From contig JACKEH010000002.1 in NCBI GenBank assembly GCA_020633125.1, positions 124,001 to 188,000 on the forward strand: a stretch of DNA of 64,000 bases, written 5' to 3'. The notes beneath the pieces are model-generated. The model searched no databases. It was not told the origin of the DNA and saw only the letters and a program-made list of their open reading frames with translations. Within the stretch, counting starts at the first letter, position 1, and every line of letters starts with the position of its first letter. Shown one piece after another: positions 16,482 to 25,208 of this stretch. The position numbers and the translations under genes were made by a program. This stretch comes from Sandaracinus sp. Lineage in GTDB: Bacteria; Myxococcota_A; Polyangia; Polyangiales; Houyiibacteriaceae.

Positions 16482-18641
16482 ATGACCGACGCGACCCCGG
16501 ACCCCACGCCCGCGCTCGCGGCGATGCTCGACCTTCCTTCGCGCGGCGTCGCCGCGGTGGTGAAGCTGCTCGAAGAGGGCGCGACGGTGCCCTTCATCGC
16601 GCGTTACCGAAAGGAGGCGACGGGCGGGCTCGACGAGGTGCAGATTCGCGCGATTCAAGAGGCGCGCGACGCGTGGCTGCAGCTCGAAGCGCGGCGCCGG
16701 ACGGTGCTCGCGGAGATCGAGAAACAAGGTGCGCTCACCCCGGCGCTCGAGCGCGCGATCCGCGGCGCGCAGACCAAACAAGCGCTCGAAGACTTGTACC
16801 TGCCCTACAAGCCGAAGCGTCGGACGCGCGCGACGATGGCGCGGGAGCGTGGGCTCGAGCCGCTGGCGAAACGCATCCTCGCGCAGCCCGATCAGGGCGA
16901 TCCTTTCGCGGAAGCGAAGCGTTTCGTGCGCACGGACGGTGCGCCGGAGACGCAGGTGCCGGACGCGGACGCGGCGCTCGCGGGAGCGCGCGACATCGTG
17001 GCCGAGGCGGTCTCGGAGAACGCCGAGGTGCGCGCGCTCGTGCGTGAGACCTACGAGCGCGAAGCGGTGGTGCAGACACGCGCGGTGGCGTCGAAGACGA
17101 AGGAACGCACGAAGTTCGAGCAGTACTACGACCACCGCGAGCCGCTGGCGAAGATGCCGTCGCATCGCTTCTTGGCGATCGCGCGAGGCAAGGCCGAAGG
17201 CGTGCTTCGGGTGGGCACCGAGATCGACGAGGCGCGTCTTCTTCCGCGCGTCGAGCGTGTGGTGGGGCTGCGGCCGCGTTCGCCGTTTGCGCGCGTCTAC
17301 GCGGACGCGATCGCCGACTCGCTCTCGCGTCTGGTGGGTCCGAGCGTCGAGAACGACGTGACCTCGAAGGCGCAGGAACGCGCGCATCGTGAGGCGGTGG
17401 AGGTCTTCGCGAAGAACCTCGAGGCGTTGCTGCTCGCGGCGCCGCTCGGGGGCAAGCCGGTGCTCGGCATCGACCCGGGCTTTCGCACCGGCTGCAAATG
17501 CGTGGTCGTCGACGAGACGGGGCGTTTCGTCGAGAACGCGACGATCTACCTCGGCCAAGGCGCGCACAAAGAAGACGAAGCCGCGCGGGTGCTGCGTGCG
17601 CTCGTGAAGAAGCATCGACCCGTGGCGGTCGCGGTCGGCAACGGCACGGGCGGACGCGAGGCGGAAGCGTTCGCGCGGCAGACGCTCGAAGGCGCGTTGG
17701 TGGTGTCGGTGAACGAAGCCGGCGCGAGCGTGTATTCGGCGAGCGACGTGGCGCGCGAGGAGTTCCCGGAGCTCGACCTCACGGTGCGTGGGGCGATCTC
17801 GATCGCGCGGCGTCTGCAGGATCCGCTCGCGGAGCTCGTGAAGATCGCGCCGGAGTCGATCGGCGTCGGGCAATACCAACACGACGTCGACGCGAAGCTG
17901 CTCTCGCAGAAGCTCGGCGAGGTGGTGGAGAGCTGCGTGAACCGCGTCGGCGTGGAGCTGAACACGGCGAGCGCGAGCTTGCTCGCGTACGTCGCGGGGC
18001 TCGGCGAAGCGCGCGCGAAGAAGATCGTCGCGCATCGCGAAGAGGTCGGGCGGTTCGAGAGCCGGGCCGCGCTCAAGAAGGTCGGTGGCATCGGCCCGCG
18101 GACCTTCGAGCAATGCGCGGGCTTCGTGCGCGTGACGGGCGGCGCGCATCCGCTCGACGCTTCGGCGGTGCATCCGGAGCGCTACGCGCTGGTCGAGAAG
18201 ATCGCGCGCGACATGAAGGTCGCGCTTCGGGATTTGGTCGGCCATGCCGAGCAGGCGCGTCGGATCGACGTCGGCAAATGGGTCGGCGAAGGGGTGGGTG
18301 AGCCGACGCTTCGCGACATCGTGAGCGAGCTCGAGAAGCCGGGGCGCGATCCGCGCGCGAGCTTCGAGCCGCCGAAGTTTCGCGACGACGTGCGGGAGCT
18401 CGAAGACTTGCGTGAAGGCATGGTGCTCGAAGGCGTCGTCACGAACGTCACGACCTTCGGCGCGTTCGTCGACGTGGGCGTGCACCAAGACGGGCTCGTG
18501 CACGTCTCGAAGCTCGCGGACCGTTTCGTGCGCGACCCGAACGAGGTGGTGCGGCCGGGCGATCGGATCACGGTGAAGGTGCTCGAGGTCGACCGGCAGC
18601 GGCGGCGCATCTCGCTGAGCGCGCGCGCGGCCGATCGCTGA
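16482..18641 (+). CDS. tex: Tex family RNA-binding transcription accessory protein
   Basis: The protein has 719 residues, close to the usual length for Tex (about 770). Domains in order: Tex-like N-terminal helices (RGVAAVVKLLEEGATVPFIA, then RYRKEATGGLDE), a YqgF/RNase H-like domain (GIDPGFRTGCKCVVVDETG, VGNGTGGREAEAF), helix-hairpin-helix repeats (VGGIGPRTFEQCAGF), and a C-terminal S1 domain (LREGMVLEGVVTNVTTFGAF, then VDVGVHQDGLVHVS and RRRISLS). Tex binds nucleic acid and affects transcription; exact roles vary. ATG 16482 (MTDATPDPTPALAAMLDL) fits the family start. It is monocistronic and converges on the fibro-slime gene. Confidence 0.96.
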   Translation: MTDATPDPTPALAAMLDLPSRGVAAVVKLLEEGATVPFIARYRKEATGGLDEVQIRAIQEARDAWLQLEARRRTVLAEIEKQGALTPALERAIRGAQTKQALEDLYLPYKPKRRTRATMARERGLEPLAKRILAQPDQGDPFAEAKRFVRTDGAPETQVPDADAALAGARDIVAEAVSENAEVRALVRETYEREAVVQTRAVASKTKERTKFEQYYDHREPLAKMPSHRFLAIARGKAEGVLRVGTEIDEARLLPRVERVVGLRPRSPFARVYADAIADSLSRLVGPSVENDVTSKAQERAHREAVEVFAKNLEALLLAAPLGGKPVLGIDPGFRTGCKCVVVDETGRFVENATIYLGQGAHKEDEAARVLRALVKKHRPVAVAVGNGTGGREAEAFARQTLEGALVVSVNEAGASVYSASDVAREEFPELDLTVRGAISIARRLQDPLAELVKIAPESIGVGQYQHDVDAKLLSQKLGEVVESCVNRVGVELNTASASLLAYVAGLGEARAKKIVAHREEVGRFESRAALKKVGGIGPRTFEQCAGFVRVTGGAHPLDASAVHPERYALVEKIARDMKVALRDLVGHAEQARRIDVGKWVGEGVGEPTLRDIVSELEKPGRDPRASFEPPKFRDDVRELEDLREGMVLEGVVTNVTTFGAFVDVGVHQDGLVHVSKLADRFVRDPNEVVRPGDRITVKVLEVDRQRRRISLSARAADR

Positions 18642-18792
18642 GCAACGCCGTGCCCGTGCCCGTGCCCGTGCCCGTGCCCCAGCGGCTCACGACGCGTCAT
18701 GCGTCCACGCGTTTCGCACCTCTCCCACGCCTGCCGCGGCTTCCCAAGTCGCCACGAGCCCACGGGCATGGGCACGGGCAGGGTTGCTCGAC
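18642..18792. repeat. Convergent intergenic region with (GTGCCC)5 and inverted GGGCAY copies
   Basis: GTGCCC is repeated five times at 18650-18679, 9 bp after the tex stop. CACGGGCATGGGCACGGGCA at 18761-18780 is complementary to it. The arms could pair over about 20 nt and may terminate both converging genes. Confidence 0.65.
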
Positions 18793-19575
18793 TTACTCGA
18801 GCAAGAAGCAGTCGATGCTCGTCTCGATGCGGAAGTTCGACTCGCTCGTGTGCCGCTCGGCGTGAAAGACGTGCAGCGAGTACACGTTGCCGGGGTCGAT
18901 CTCCAGCGCCGCCGCGCGCGCGTCGAAGTCGATGGTCGCTTCTTCGACGCCGTGCACGCCGCCGAGGTCGAGCGCGAGGCGGCCGTTGACGAAGACGAAG
19001 ACGTCGTCGTCGCCGCGGAAGGTGAAGGTCTCGCCGCCGCGGTAGCGAAACGTCGCGCGAATCTCGGTCGTGAAGTGGAAGTTGTGCGGGTTGCCTTCGT
19101 TGCCGAAGCCGCGGTCGTCGATCGGGAAGAAGTCGGAGTCTTCGAAGACGAAGACGCCGGGCGAGGTCTGCGTGAGCGGCAGCGCGACCTCGAAGCGCTC
19201 GTTCACGTCGGCGACGTCGCGGTACCACTGCGCGAACGATTCGGTGCTCTGCACGGTGGTCGAAGGGCCGCCCGAGTAGACGGGTTTGCCGTCGCCGTCG
19301 AGGCGCTCTTGGACGAGCCCACGTTCGGATCCGATCGCGGCTTCCATGTCGGGGTGCGAGCTTCGGAAGTCGCGCACGATCGCACCGAGGTCGCGGCATC
19401 GTTCGGGCGTCGCGCCGTCGACGCCCGGGCGCGCGCCGTCGAGCCCGGCGGCGTCGAAGCCCTCTCCGCCTCCGTCGCGACCTCCTCCTCCTCCACCGCC
19501 GTCGCGCGAGGGACCGGCGGTGCCGCCGCAGTCGCAGGCCGAGAGAACGAGGAGGAGGAAGAGCGAGCGACGCAC
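18793..19575 (-). CDS. Fibro-slime domain lipoprotein
   Basis: The protein has 260 residues. The lipoprotein signal is MRRSLFLLLVLSAC, followed by a Gly/Asp-rich linker (GGGGGGGRDGGGEG). From about residue 65 it is a fibro-slime/PA14-like domain: IVRDFRSSHPDME, FEDSDFFPIDDRGFGNEG, NFHFTTEIRATFRYRGGETF, then FRGDDDVFVFVNGRLALDLG and a conserved His/Gly (GGVHG). In Dictyostelium and in some bacteria these domains are found in secreted spore or matrix proteins and are thought to bind sugar or calcium. Here it is probably an outer-surface protein. The start at 19575 is supported by the signal sequence. It converges with tex. Confidence 0.9.
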   Translation of the reverse strand: MRRSLFLLLVLSACDCGGTAGPSRDGGGGGGGRDGGGEGFDAAGLDGARPGVDGATPERCRDLGAIVRDFRSSHPDMEAAIGSERGLVQERLDGDGKPVYSGGPSTTVQSTESFAQWYRDVADVNERFEVALPLTQTSPGVFVFEDSDFFPIDDRGFGNEGNPHNFHFTTEIRATFRYRGGETFTFRGDDDVFVFVNGRLALDLGGVHGVEEATIDFDARAAALEIDPGNVYSLHVFHAERHTSESNFRIETSIDCFLLE

Positions 19576-19639
19576 GGCCGAAAGGTAGCACCGGGCGTCG
19601 AAGGCTTCGACGGCGGGGATCCCCTCGACTCGCTTGCGT

Positions 19640-19800
19640 CGAGCCGGACGTCCGAGTGCGCTGCGTTCTCGGCGTCGCTTGGCCGGGGTCGTGTCGTTCG
19701 AGTGTTGCGTCGCTTGGCGGGGTCGTGCCGTTCGAGTGTTGCGTTCACCCTCGTGCGTTCTCGTCGTCGCAGGCCGGGTCGTGCCGTCCGAGCGTCGCGT
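19640..19800. repeat. Spaced imperfect direct repeats between two minus-strand genes
   Basis: Three copies of a 25-bp unit, consensus GGGTCGTGCCGTTCGAGTGTTGCGT in degenerate form, begin at 19686, 19720 and 19776 (spacings 34 and 56 bp). A weaker fourth lies near 19645. They lie in the promoter region of the fibro-slime gene and after the GST gene. They could be regulator binding sites or decayed tandem repeats. Confidence 0.5.
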
Positions 19801-19828
19801 TCGCCTCGTGCGTGCGACTCGTCGCTCG

Positions 19829-20539
19829 TCAGGTCGGCCAGGCGATGCGTTCGTTCATGCGATCGCAATACGCGGCGAGGGTCGGGCGCTCGCGAAAGGC
19901 GACGACGAGCGGGTGCTCGGTGGGGGTCGCGCGAAGGTGCGCGAGCATGGCGTAGACGGAGCAGTCGTAGCTCGACGGAGCGTCGCCGAAGAGGAAGGCG
20001 CGTTCGCCGATCAGCGCCACGAAGGCGTCGAGGTCTTCGGTGCCGCGCCGCGCGATCTCGGCTTCGGCGTGGCGCCCCAGGCCGTGCGCGTGAAGCGATT
20101 TGCGAACGCCACGCCGCAGGAGCGCGGGGAGGAACGCGCGCGTCGGGGCGGGCAGCATCCCAGCGATGGTGTCGCGGTAGCCGCCGTTCCACGCGCGGTC
20201 GTCGACCCAACGCGCGTGCAGCAGACCCCAATAGAGGTGCTCTTCGGCGGTGCGACGCGCGAGGTGGCCGACGGCGTGATCGCGGGCGTCGAGCGAGGCG
20301 TCGAGAGGATCGCCGAAGCGTGTCTTCAGCACCGAGACGATCGTGCTGGAGTCGCCGATCAGCGCGTCGCCGAGCTTCACGTACGGGAGCTTTCCGACCG
20401 GCGCGCGTCGTGGGTCGCCGAGCTTGGCTTCGTAGCCCACGCCCGCGAGGCGGAGGTACGCCTCGAGCTTGGTGCAGAAGGGGCTGAGGCTCACGAGGCC
20501 GTAGGCCCCCGGGAACTGGTAGAGCGTGACGTCCGCCAT
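19829..20539 (-). CDS. Glutathione S-transferase-like protein (metaxin/FAXC-type thioredoxin fold)
   Basis: The protein has 236 residues. The N-terminal thioredoxin-like domain runs MADVTLYQFPGAYGLVSLSP, then FCTKLEAYLRLAGV, GKLPYVKLGDALIGDSS and TIVSVLKTRFGDP (Ser-Ser at the glutathione-contact position). The C-terminal helical domain includes LDAFVALIGERAFLFGDAPS, then SYDCSVYAMLAHL. The pattern SPFCTKLEAYLRL is that of the metaxin/failed-axon group rather than classical GSTs. It probably binds a thiol or acts as a small-molecule transferase in the cytoplasm; the substrate is unknown. It diverges from the acyltransferase-like gene at 20596, only 56 bp away. Confidence 0.9.
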   Translation of the reverse strand: MADVTLYQFPGAYGLVSLSPFCTKLEAYLRLAGVGYEAKLGDPRRAPVGKLPYVKLGDALIGDSSTIVSVLKTRFGDPLDASLDARDHAVGHLARRTAEEHLYWGLLHARWVDDRAWNGGYRDTIAGMLPAPTRAFLPALLRRGVRKSLHAHGLGRHAEAEIARRGTEDLDAFVALIGERAFLFGDAPSSYDCSVYAMLAHLRATPTEHPLVVAFRERPTLAAYCDRMNERIAWPT

Positions 20540-20595
20540 GGCGCGAACGGTAGGCGCAGCGCGCGCGCGGCGGAAGGGCGACGTACGATCGCGCC

Positions 20596-21411
20596 ATGAC
20601 CTCGCGTCGTGTGCCGTTTCCTCCCGAGCGAAAGCTCGTGCTCGACACGCTCCACCTCGGTCGCGACAAGCCGATGATGCACGCGCTCGTCGAGCTCGAC
20701 GTCACGCGCGCGCGCCATCTGCTCGACGAACATCGCGCTCGCACCGGGGAGCCCTTCTCGCAGACCGCGTTCTTGCTCGTCACGTTGGGGCGAACCCTCG
20801 CGCGACATCCCGAGGTGCACGCGCGCCGCGATTGGCGCGGGCGCCTCGTGCAGTTCGACGTCGTCGACGCGACGACGATCGTGGAGATCGAGGTCGACGG
20901 CCGCCGCTTTCCCTACGCACACGTGGTGCGAGGGCTCGAGCGCCGCGACGCGGGTGAGGTGCACGACGAGCTTCGTGCGGTGGCGCGGCGAGGCTTCGCG
21001 ACCACGTCGCCGGGCAAACGTCTGGCCACGCGCGCGATGCTCGCGACGCCCGCCTTCGCGCGGCGCACCGTGTACCGGGGGCTTCTCGGCTTCGCGGATC
21101 TCGCTCAGCGTCACACGGGCTCGGTGCTCGTCTCGGCGGTCGGCATGTTCGGCGAGGGGGCGGGCTTCGGCATGAGCGCGCCGGGGCTCCACGATCTCTC
21201 GGTGATCGTCGGAGGCCGCGTGGCCCGCGCGGCGAACGGCGCTCCGACGCAGAGCCTCTGCGTGACGGTGGCGGCCAACCACGCGATCGTCGACGGAGCA
21301 CCCTTCGCGCGTTTCGTCGGGGACTGGAGTCGACACGTCGCGGCGGCGGAGGGGCTCGAGGAGACGCTGGCGCGTCGCTCGGAAGCGGACGGCGGCGCGC
21401 GCATCGTGTAG
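20596..21411 (+). CDS. 2-oxoacid dehydrogenase E2-type acyltransferase-fold protein
   Basis: The protein has 271 residues. It resembles only the catalytic domain of dihydrolipoyl acyltransferases: VELDVTRARHLLDEHR, VSAVGMFGEGAGFG, and near the end the motif ANHAIVDGAPFARF, equivalent to the catalytic H-x-x-x-D-G of E2 and chloramphenicol acetyltransferases. The lipoyl and E1/E3-binding domains are missing, so it is not part of a standard complex. It may be a stand-alone acyltransferase with CoA as donor. It is 9 bp upstream of the small membrane protein gene at 21421 and probably co-transcribed with it. Confidence 0.82.
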   Translation: MTSRRVPFPPERKLVLDTLHLGRDKPMMHALVELDVTRARHLLDEHRARTGEPFSQTAFLLVTLGRTLARHPEVHARRDWRGRLVQFDVVDATTIVEIEVDGRRFPYAHVVRGLERRDAGEVHDELRAVARRGFATTSPGKRLATRAMLATPAFARRTVYRGLLGFADLAQRHTGSVLVSAVGMFGEGAGFGMSAPGLHDLSVIVGGRVARAANGAPTQSLCVTVAANHAIVDGAPFARFVGDWSRHVAAAEGLEETLARRSEADGGARIV

Positions 21412-21420
21412 GAAGCGCGC

Positions 21421-22050
21421 ATGTCGAGCGCGGCTCCTTTCGGTCCGACCGATCGTGTCCTCACCCTCGCGGCCTGCGTGGCCGCGGGCGCGTTGCCTCT
21501 CGCGGTCTTCGTGTGGGCGAGGCCGGAGCTCGCCGAGCTCTCGCCCTTGCTCGAATCGAGCGACGTGTCGTTCGGGACCCCGCTGCGTGCGCTCTTCGCG
21601 GAGGGGCTCTGGTTCGGGCTCGTCTTGGCGGTCGCGCTCGGCGCCACGGTGGGCTTCGGGCTTCGGGCGTGGACGGGCGCGACGCGGCTCGGGCGAGGCG
21701 GGCTCGGGCTCGCTACGGTGTTGGGGTTCGCCGGGGTCTTCGTCGCGGGGCTCGGGCTGCGCGAGGCGCGCGAGCTCGTGCTGCCGGCGGGGACCCACGC
21801 GTGCGAATGCCCGGAGACGCTCGAGGCGCTCGAGCGAAACGTGTGCGCGTGCGCGGGAGACTACGTGGTCGCGCAAATCGGCGCGCCGGGCTCGGCGACC
21901 GTCTTCGCCTACGACGAGGCCGGGCTCGTGACGCGTTTCGAGCTGCGTCCGGGAGGGCTCGCGAACGCGCCGCTGCGGCGTTGCACGTTGGAGCCGCCGA
22001 AACCGATCGCGGAGATCGCGTCGGCGACGCTTCGTTGCGTCGCGCCTTGA
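21421..22050 (+). CDS. Small membrane protein of unknown function
   Basis: The protein has 209 residues. Three hydrophobic segments are visible: LAACVAAGALPLAVFVWA, LWFGLVLAVALGATVGFGL and GLATVLGFAGVFVAGLGL. A soluble C-terminal domain has four closely spaced Cys residues (HACECPETLEALERNVCACA), followed by a beta-rich stretch (GDYVVAQIGAPGSATVFAYD). The CEC...CAC cluster could bind a metal or form disulfides in the periplasm. I do not recognise a family. It is tandem with the acyltransferase-like gene, 9 bp apart. Confidence 0.72.
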   Translation: MSSAAPFGPTDRVLTLAACVAAGALPLAVFVWARPELAELSPLLESSDVSFGTPLRALFAEGLWFGLVLAVALGATVGFGLRAWTGATRLGRGGLGLATVLGFAGVFVAGLGLREARELVLPAGTHACECPETLEALERNVCACAGDYVVAQIGAPGSATVFAYDEAGLVTRFELRPGGLANAPLRRCTLEPPKPIAEIASATLRCVAP

Positions 22051-22260
22051 GCGCGAGGACGTCTAGGAGGAAGGCTCGCTGCGGAGGGTGGGCTCAGCCG
22101 CACGCCAGCCGGGCACGGACACGAGTCGTGGGAAGCAACTCCGGTTTTCTCCAAACCCGCTTGGCGCCAGTCGACGAATCACACACGCGTCGTCCACGAA
22201 TCGAGCGAGAGGGGCCAAGGTGAACGCCCGATTTGGCCGAGCTCTGGCGTCCGATCTTCT

Positions 22261-22331
22261 TCTCACGAATCGGGCATGGGCACGGGCACGGGTTCGGGCA
22301 CGAGCACGGGCACGGGCACGGGCACGGGCGC
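22261..22331. repeat. (GGGCAC)n array with conserved 16-bp leader
   Basis: TCTCACGAATCGGGCA (22261-22276) is followed by eight or so GGGCAC/GGGCAT-like hexamers to 22330. The identical 16-bp leader precedes the array at 26456. The array ends about 20 bp before the likely start of the glycosylase gene. Confidence 0.75.
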
Positions 22332-22349
22332 GGCGTAACGATCGACGGG

Positions 22350-22943
22350 GTGAGGCCTACGTCCGTGGTGCTCCCGATCGTCGACGAGGCGCGTCGTTGC
22401 ACCGTGTGTGCGGCGGAGCTTCCGCATGTGCCGCGGCCGGTGCTTCGGATCGGCGCGAACGCGCGGGTCGTGATCGTCGGTCAGGCGCCGGGCGCGAAGG
22501 TGCACGCGTCGGGGGTGCCGTGGGACGACGCGTCGGGCGAGCACCTGCGTGAGTGGCTTGCGATCGACGAGGCGACGTTCGTGGATCCGGAGCGGGTCGG
22601 CATCCTGCCGATGGGTCTGTGTTGGCCGGGGCGTCGCGCGGGCGGGGATCTGCCGCCGCGTCCCGAGTGCGCGCCGCGTTGGCATCCGCCCGTGCTCGAG
22701 GGGCTACGTCGTCCGCCGCTTCTGTTGCTCGTGGGAAGTTATGCGATCGCGCGCTACCTCGGCGCGGAAGCGAAGCCGACGCTCACCGAGACGGTCGAAG
22801 CGTTCGGGTCGTACGGGCCGCTTCGCTTTCCGCTGCCGCATCCGAGCTGGCGAAGCCGCGCGTGGCGGACGAAGAATCCGTTCTTCGATCGCGAGGTGTT
22901 GCCGGCGCTGCGTTGGCGGGTTCGCGAAGCACTCGATGCATGA
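22350..22943 (+). CDS. Uracil-DNA glycosylase family protein
   Basis: The protein has about 197 residues from GTG 22350. An in-frame ATG at 22233 would add a Gly-His-rich stretch (HGHGHGFGHEHGHGHGHG) that is simply the translation of the hexamer array, so I prefer the later start; 22365 is also possible. Family marks: RCTVCAAELPHVPRPVLRIG, VVIVGQAPGAKVHASGVPW (motif 1), ILPMGLCWPGRR, LLLLVGSYAIARYL and PLPHPSWRSR (motif 2). The two-Cys N-terminus (CTVC) is typical of this small family, whose members remove uracil or are of untested activity. It probably serves in base-excision repair. No partner gene is nearby. Confidence 0.85.
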   Translation: MRPTSVVLPIVDEARRCTVCAAELPHVPRPVLRIGANARVVIVGQAPGAKVHASGVPWDDASGEHLREWLAIDEATFVDPERVGILPMGLCWPGRRAGGDLPPRPECAPRWHPPVLEGLRRPPLLLLVGSYAIARYLGAEAKPTLTETVEAFGSYGPLRFPLPHPSWRSRAWRTKNPFFDREVLPALRWRVREALDA

Positions 22944-23449
22944 GGCGACCTCGGCGTCGAGCATCGGCCGACGCGGAGCTCGACGGCGACCAGCTCGTGA
23001 AGCTCGCCGACGCGCCCTCGGTCGTGACTCGCGCGGCTTCGCGGGCGCCCCGTCACACGCGAGATCTCTCCGCGACGGACCAAGAGTCGACGAAGTCGAC
23101 GCGGTGGAGGGAGTCCCTTCGCGTCCGGAGGAGCGACGCCGACCGAACCAAGCGAGCCCCTCCCAGAAGTCGGCGCGCGCCCAAGAATCCGACCTCCACC
23201 AAGAGTCGACGAAGTCGACGTCTTGGGCCGTTCACGCAGCACTCGCGGGGGGTCGAGGGGGACGTAGTCCCCTCGCCTCCGGAGGAGCGAAGCCGACCGA
23301 ACGGAGCGCAGCGAAGCGAAGCGCAGAGACGTCGGCGAGCAGGGAGGGGGCTGGGGAGCTCACTCCCCAGAAGTCGGCGCAGCCGACCAGAAAAGTGCGG
23401 GCTGGGGAGCTCACTCCCCAGAAGTCGGCGCAGCCGACCAAAAACCCGC
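22944..23449. repeat. Repeat-rich intergenic region after the glycosylase gene
   Basis: I see no credible gene in about 500 bp. Recurring pieces are GAGTCGACGAAGTCGAC (23091 and 23206), a GGAGGAGCGA...CCGACCGAAC block (about 23129 and 23279), and two copies of a 38-bp unit (23351 and 23401) that contains the perfect hairpin CTGGGGAG/CTCCCCAG. The last copy, followed by AAAAA, may end the convergent 23450 gene. Confidence 0.6.
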
Positions 23450-23737
23450 TCAGAAGTCGTCTTCGTCGTCGCCGTCGGGCTCGCGTGCGTCCAGCCAGCA
23501 GTCGCGTGCGCTGTGGTAGAGCAGGGTCGCGAGGCGATCGCGTTCGGTCGGCGATTGATCGGCGAAGAAACGAGCTGCGCGGTTGCGCGCCTCGCTGCGA
23601 ACTCCCGGCCAACCCCCCGCGGCGCGACGTCCTTCGGCGTGGAGCGCGTCACGCTCCTCCTTGGCCCAGGCTTGGCCCAGCTCCTTGGCGAGGGCATCGA
23701 GGCTGGCGGAGTCGGTCGTCATCGTGGTCGCGGCCAT
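23450..23737 (-). CDS. Small acidic protein of unknown function
   Basis: The protein has 95 residues if it starts at 23737 (MAATTMTTDSASLDALAKEL) and 90 if at 23722 (MTTDS). It is helical and charged: LGQAWAKEERDALHAEGRRA, RNRAARFFADQSPTERDRLA, and an acidic end DGDDEDDF. There is no signal peptide and no membrane segment. I do not recognise it. It is supported as real by its codon pattern and by AGG at about 12 nt before the start. Its 3' end runs into the repeat region, where the 38-bp hairpin repeats may act as terminator. Confidence 0.6.
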   Translation of the reverse strand: MAATTMTTDSASLDALAKELGQAWAKEERDALHAEGRRAAGGWPGVRSEARNRAARFFADQSPTERDRLATLLYHSARDCWLDAREPDGDDEDDF

Positions 23738-24441
23738 CGGATCAAAGGACCTCGGCGGTCGGCGTAGATTCGCACATCTCACGCGAAGCGCCGGTGCGAA
23801 AGCGCGCGCGCTCGGGATTTCTCGTCGACTCTTTCGTCCCTCGACGCGCTTCGCTCGGGCCGCGTGGGTTTCGAGACGCGACGACTCTCGGCGAGTACCC
23901 CCGGTCGGGTATCCGCGGCCCTCGACCCGGATCTCGCGCGCCGACCTCCTCGAATGGGCTTGGCCCGTCCTTCGTCGCCGCAGCAAACGACCTCCGCGCC
24001 GATCATCCACGGCAAATTCGGATCGAGCTTGCGACCGGGTATGGGGGACGTTCCGATCGCGCCACGCCGAGCGAATCGCCGTCGGTTCGGACCGACGGCG
24101 CGCGATCGAGGACTGCGTGATCGCATCGAGATCGACCAGCCGACCCTGGACAAGCCTTCGCGACCTGTCACTCTTGCGGCGCGTGGTTCGCCACGCTGGC
24201 CCACAGGGGCCCGATCGTTGCCCGGTTTCGCACCCCGCATCGTTTCGACTGGAGGTGCTGGAGACCGCAACGAAGAGAAGAGAAGCCGCCGCCGGGTGTT
24301 CGGGCGGTGTGTGCGCGACGGGTCGCGCCGCTTCCAAGGAGCTCGCGTCGTTCACAGGGCGACGCGATTCGTGGGGAACAGCCTCACGGATGACGAGAAG
24401 GGTCTCGGGAGCAGCTCCCGAGACGGAAAGTGTTTGTAGAG
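23738..24441. other. Long leader region before the RRM gene
   Basis: About 700 bp with no convincing gene; frames on both strands are open but read as low-complexity Arg-rich shadows. It ends with a perfect hairpin, GTCTCGGGAG (24402-24411) and CTCCCGAGAC (24415-24424), placed 17 bp before the ATG of the RNA-binding protein and abutting GGAAAG (24425-24430), its likely ribosome site. A long 5' UTR with cold-shock-type control would fit, but this is inference. Confidence 0.45.
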
Positions 24442-24906
24442 ATGACGACCAAGGTATTCGTGGGTGGCCTCAGCTGGGGCACGAATGACGACCAGCTCTT
24501 CCGCGCGTTCGAGAAGTTCGGCAGCGTGGTGGAGGCCCGCGTGATCACGGATCGCGACACCGGCCGCAGCCGCGGCTTCGGCTTCGTGACCTTCGAGGAC
24601 GCGGCGGCCGCCCAGTCGGCGATCGAGGGAATGGACGGAAAGACCCTCGACGGCCGCGCGATTCGCGTGAACGAGGCGACCGAGCGCGCGCCCCGCGCCG
24701 GTGGTCCCGGCGGCGGCCGCGGTGGCTTCGGCGGCGGCGGCGCGGGCCGCGGCGGCTTCGGCGGTGACCGCGGTGGCTTCGGCGGCGGCGGCGGCGGTGA
24801 GCGCCGCGGCGGCGGCGGCTACGGCGACCGTGAGGGTGGCCGTGGTGGTCGCGGTGGCTACGGCGACGACCGTCGTGGCGGTGGCCGCGGCGGCGACCGC
24901 TGGTGA
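24442..24906 (+). CDS. RRM RNA-binding protein with RGG-rich tail
   Basis: The protein has 154 residues. Residues 1 to about 80 are one RNA-recognition motif with intact RNP2 (VFVGGL, 5-10) and RNP1 (RGFGFVTF, 44-51). The tail from about 85 consists of Gly/Arg/Phe repeats (GGRGGFGG, GDRGGFGG, ending GGRGGDRW). The layout is that of plant and cyanobacterial glycine-rich RNA-binding proteins, also found in myxobacteria, where they respond to temperature or development. The ATG at 24442 (MTTKVFVGGLSW) fits the family; a GTG 12 bp upstream is in frame but unlikely. The tail could drive RNA-dependent condensation. It is followed by three stacked hairpins. Confidence 0.95.
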   Translation: MTTKVFVGGLSWGTNDDQLFRAFEKFGSVVEARVITDRDTGRSRGFGFVTFEDAAAAQSAIEGMDGKTLDGRAIRVNEATERAPRAGGPGGGRGGFGGGGAGRGGFGGDRGGFGGGGGGERRGGGGYGDREGGRGGRGGYGDDRRGGGRGGDRW

Positions 24907-24912
24907 GATCCG

Positions 24913-25006
24913 AGGCCCCGGTTCGGGGGCCTTGGATGGAGATCGAGGCCCCGTTCGCGGGGCCTTTCTCTTTCCGTCGTCGCGAGTCCGCCCCGTTTGC
25001 GGGGCG
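24913..25006 (+). terminator. Three stacked hairpins after the RRM gene
   Basis: In order: AGGCCCC/GGGGCCT at 24913-24932; AGGCCCCG, loop TTCG, CGGGGCCT at 24946-24965, followed by TTCTCTTT; and CGCCCCG, loop TTTG, CGGGGCG at 24989-25006, followed by TTCTCTT. The second and third look like intrinsic terminators. All share the core GCCCC/GGGGC. Confidence 0.8.
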
Positions 25007-25208
25007 TTCTCTTCCGTCGGATCGAGGACCCCCTCGGGCGGGCATCGTCCCTTCCTCGTCGAGCGGCGCTCCCCGCGTCGATGCCCCCTGCGCGCCGTCG
25101 CTTCGGAAGCGTGCCCGAGCATCACCGTTCACCCCAACCGGCAAAGCCGATTCGGGCTCCCTCCCACCACCGAGCCCGGCCGTTTGGATCAATGCGAGTC
25201 GGACATGC

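Noticed and set aside
22549..24120. Plus-strand gene in the repeat region after the glycosylase
   Set aside because: It has no sensible start or domain, and the frame crosses the repeat units with Arg/Ser-rich sequence.
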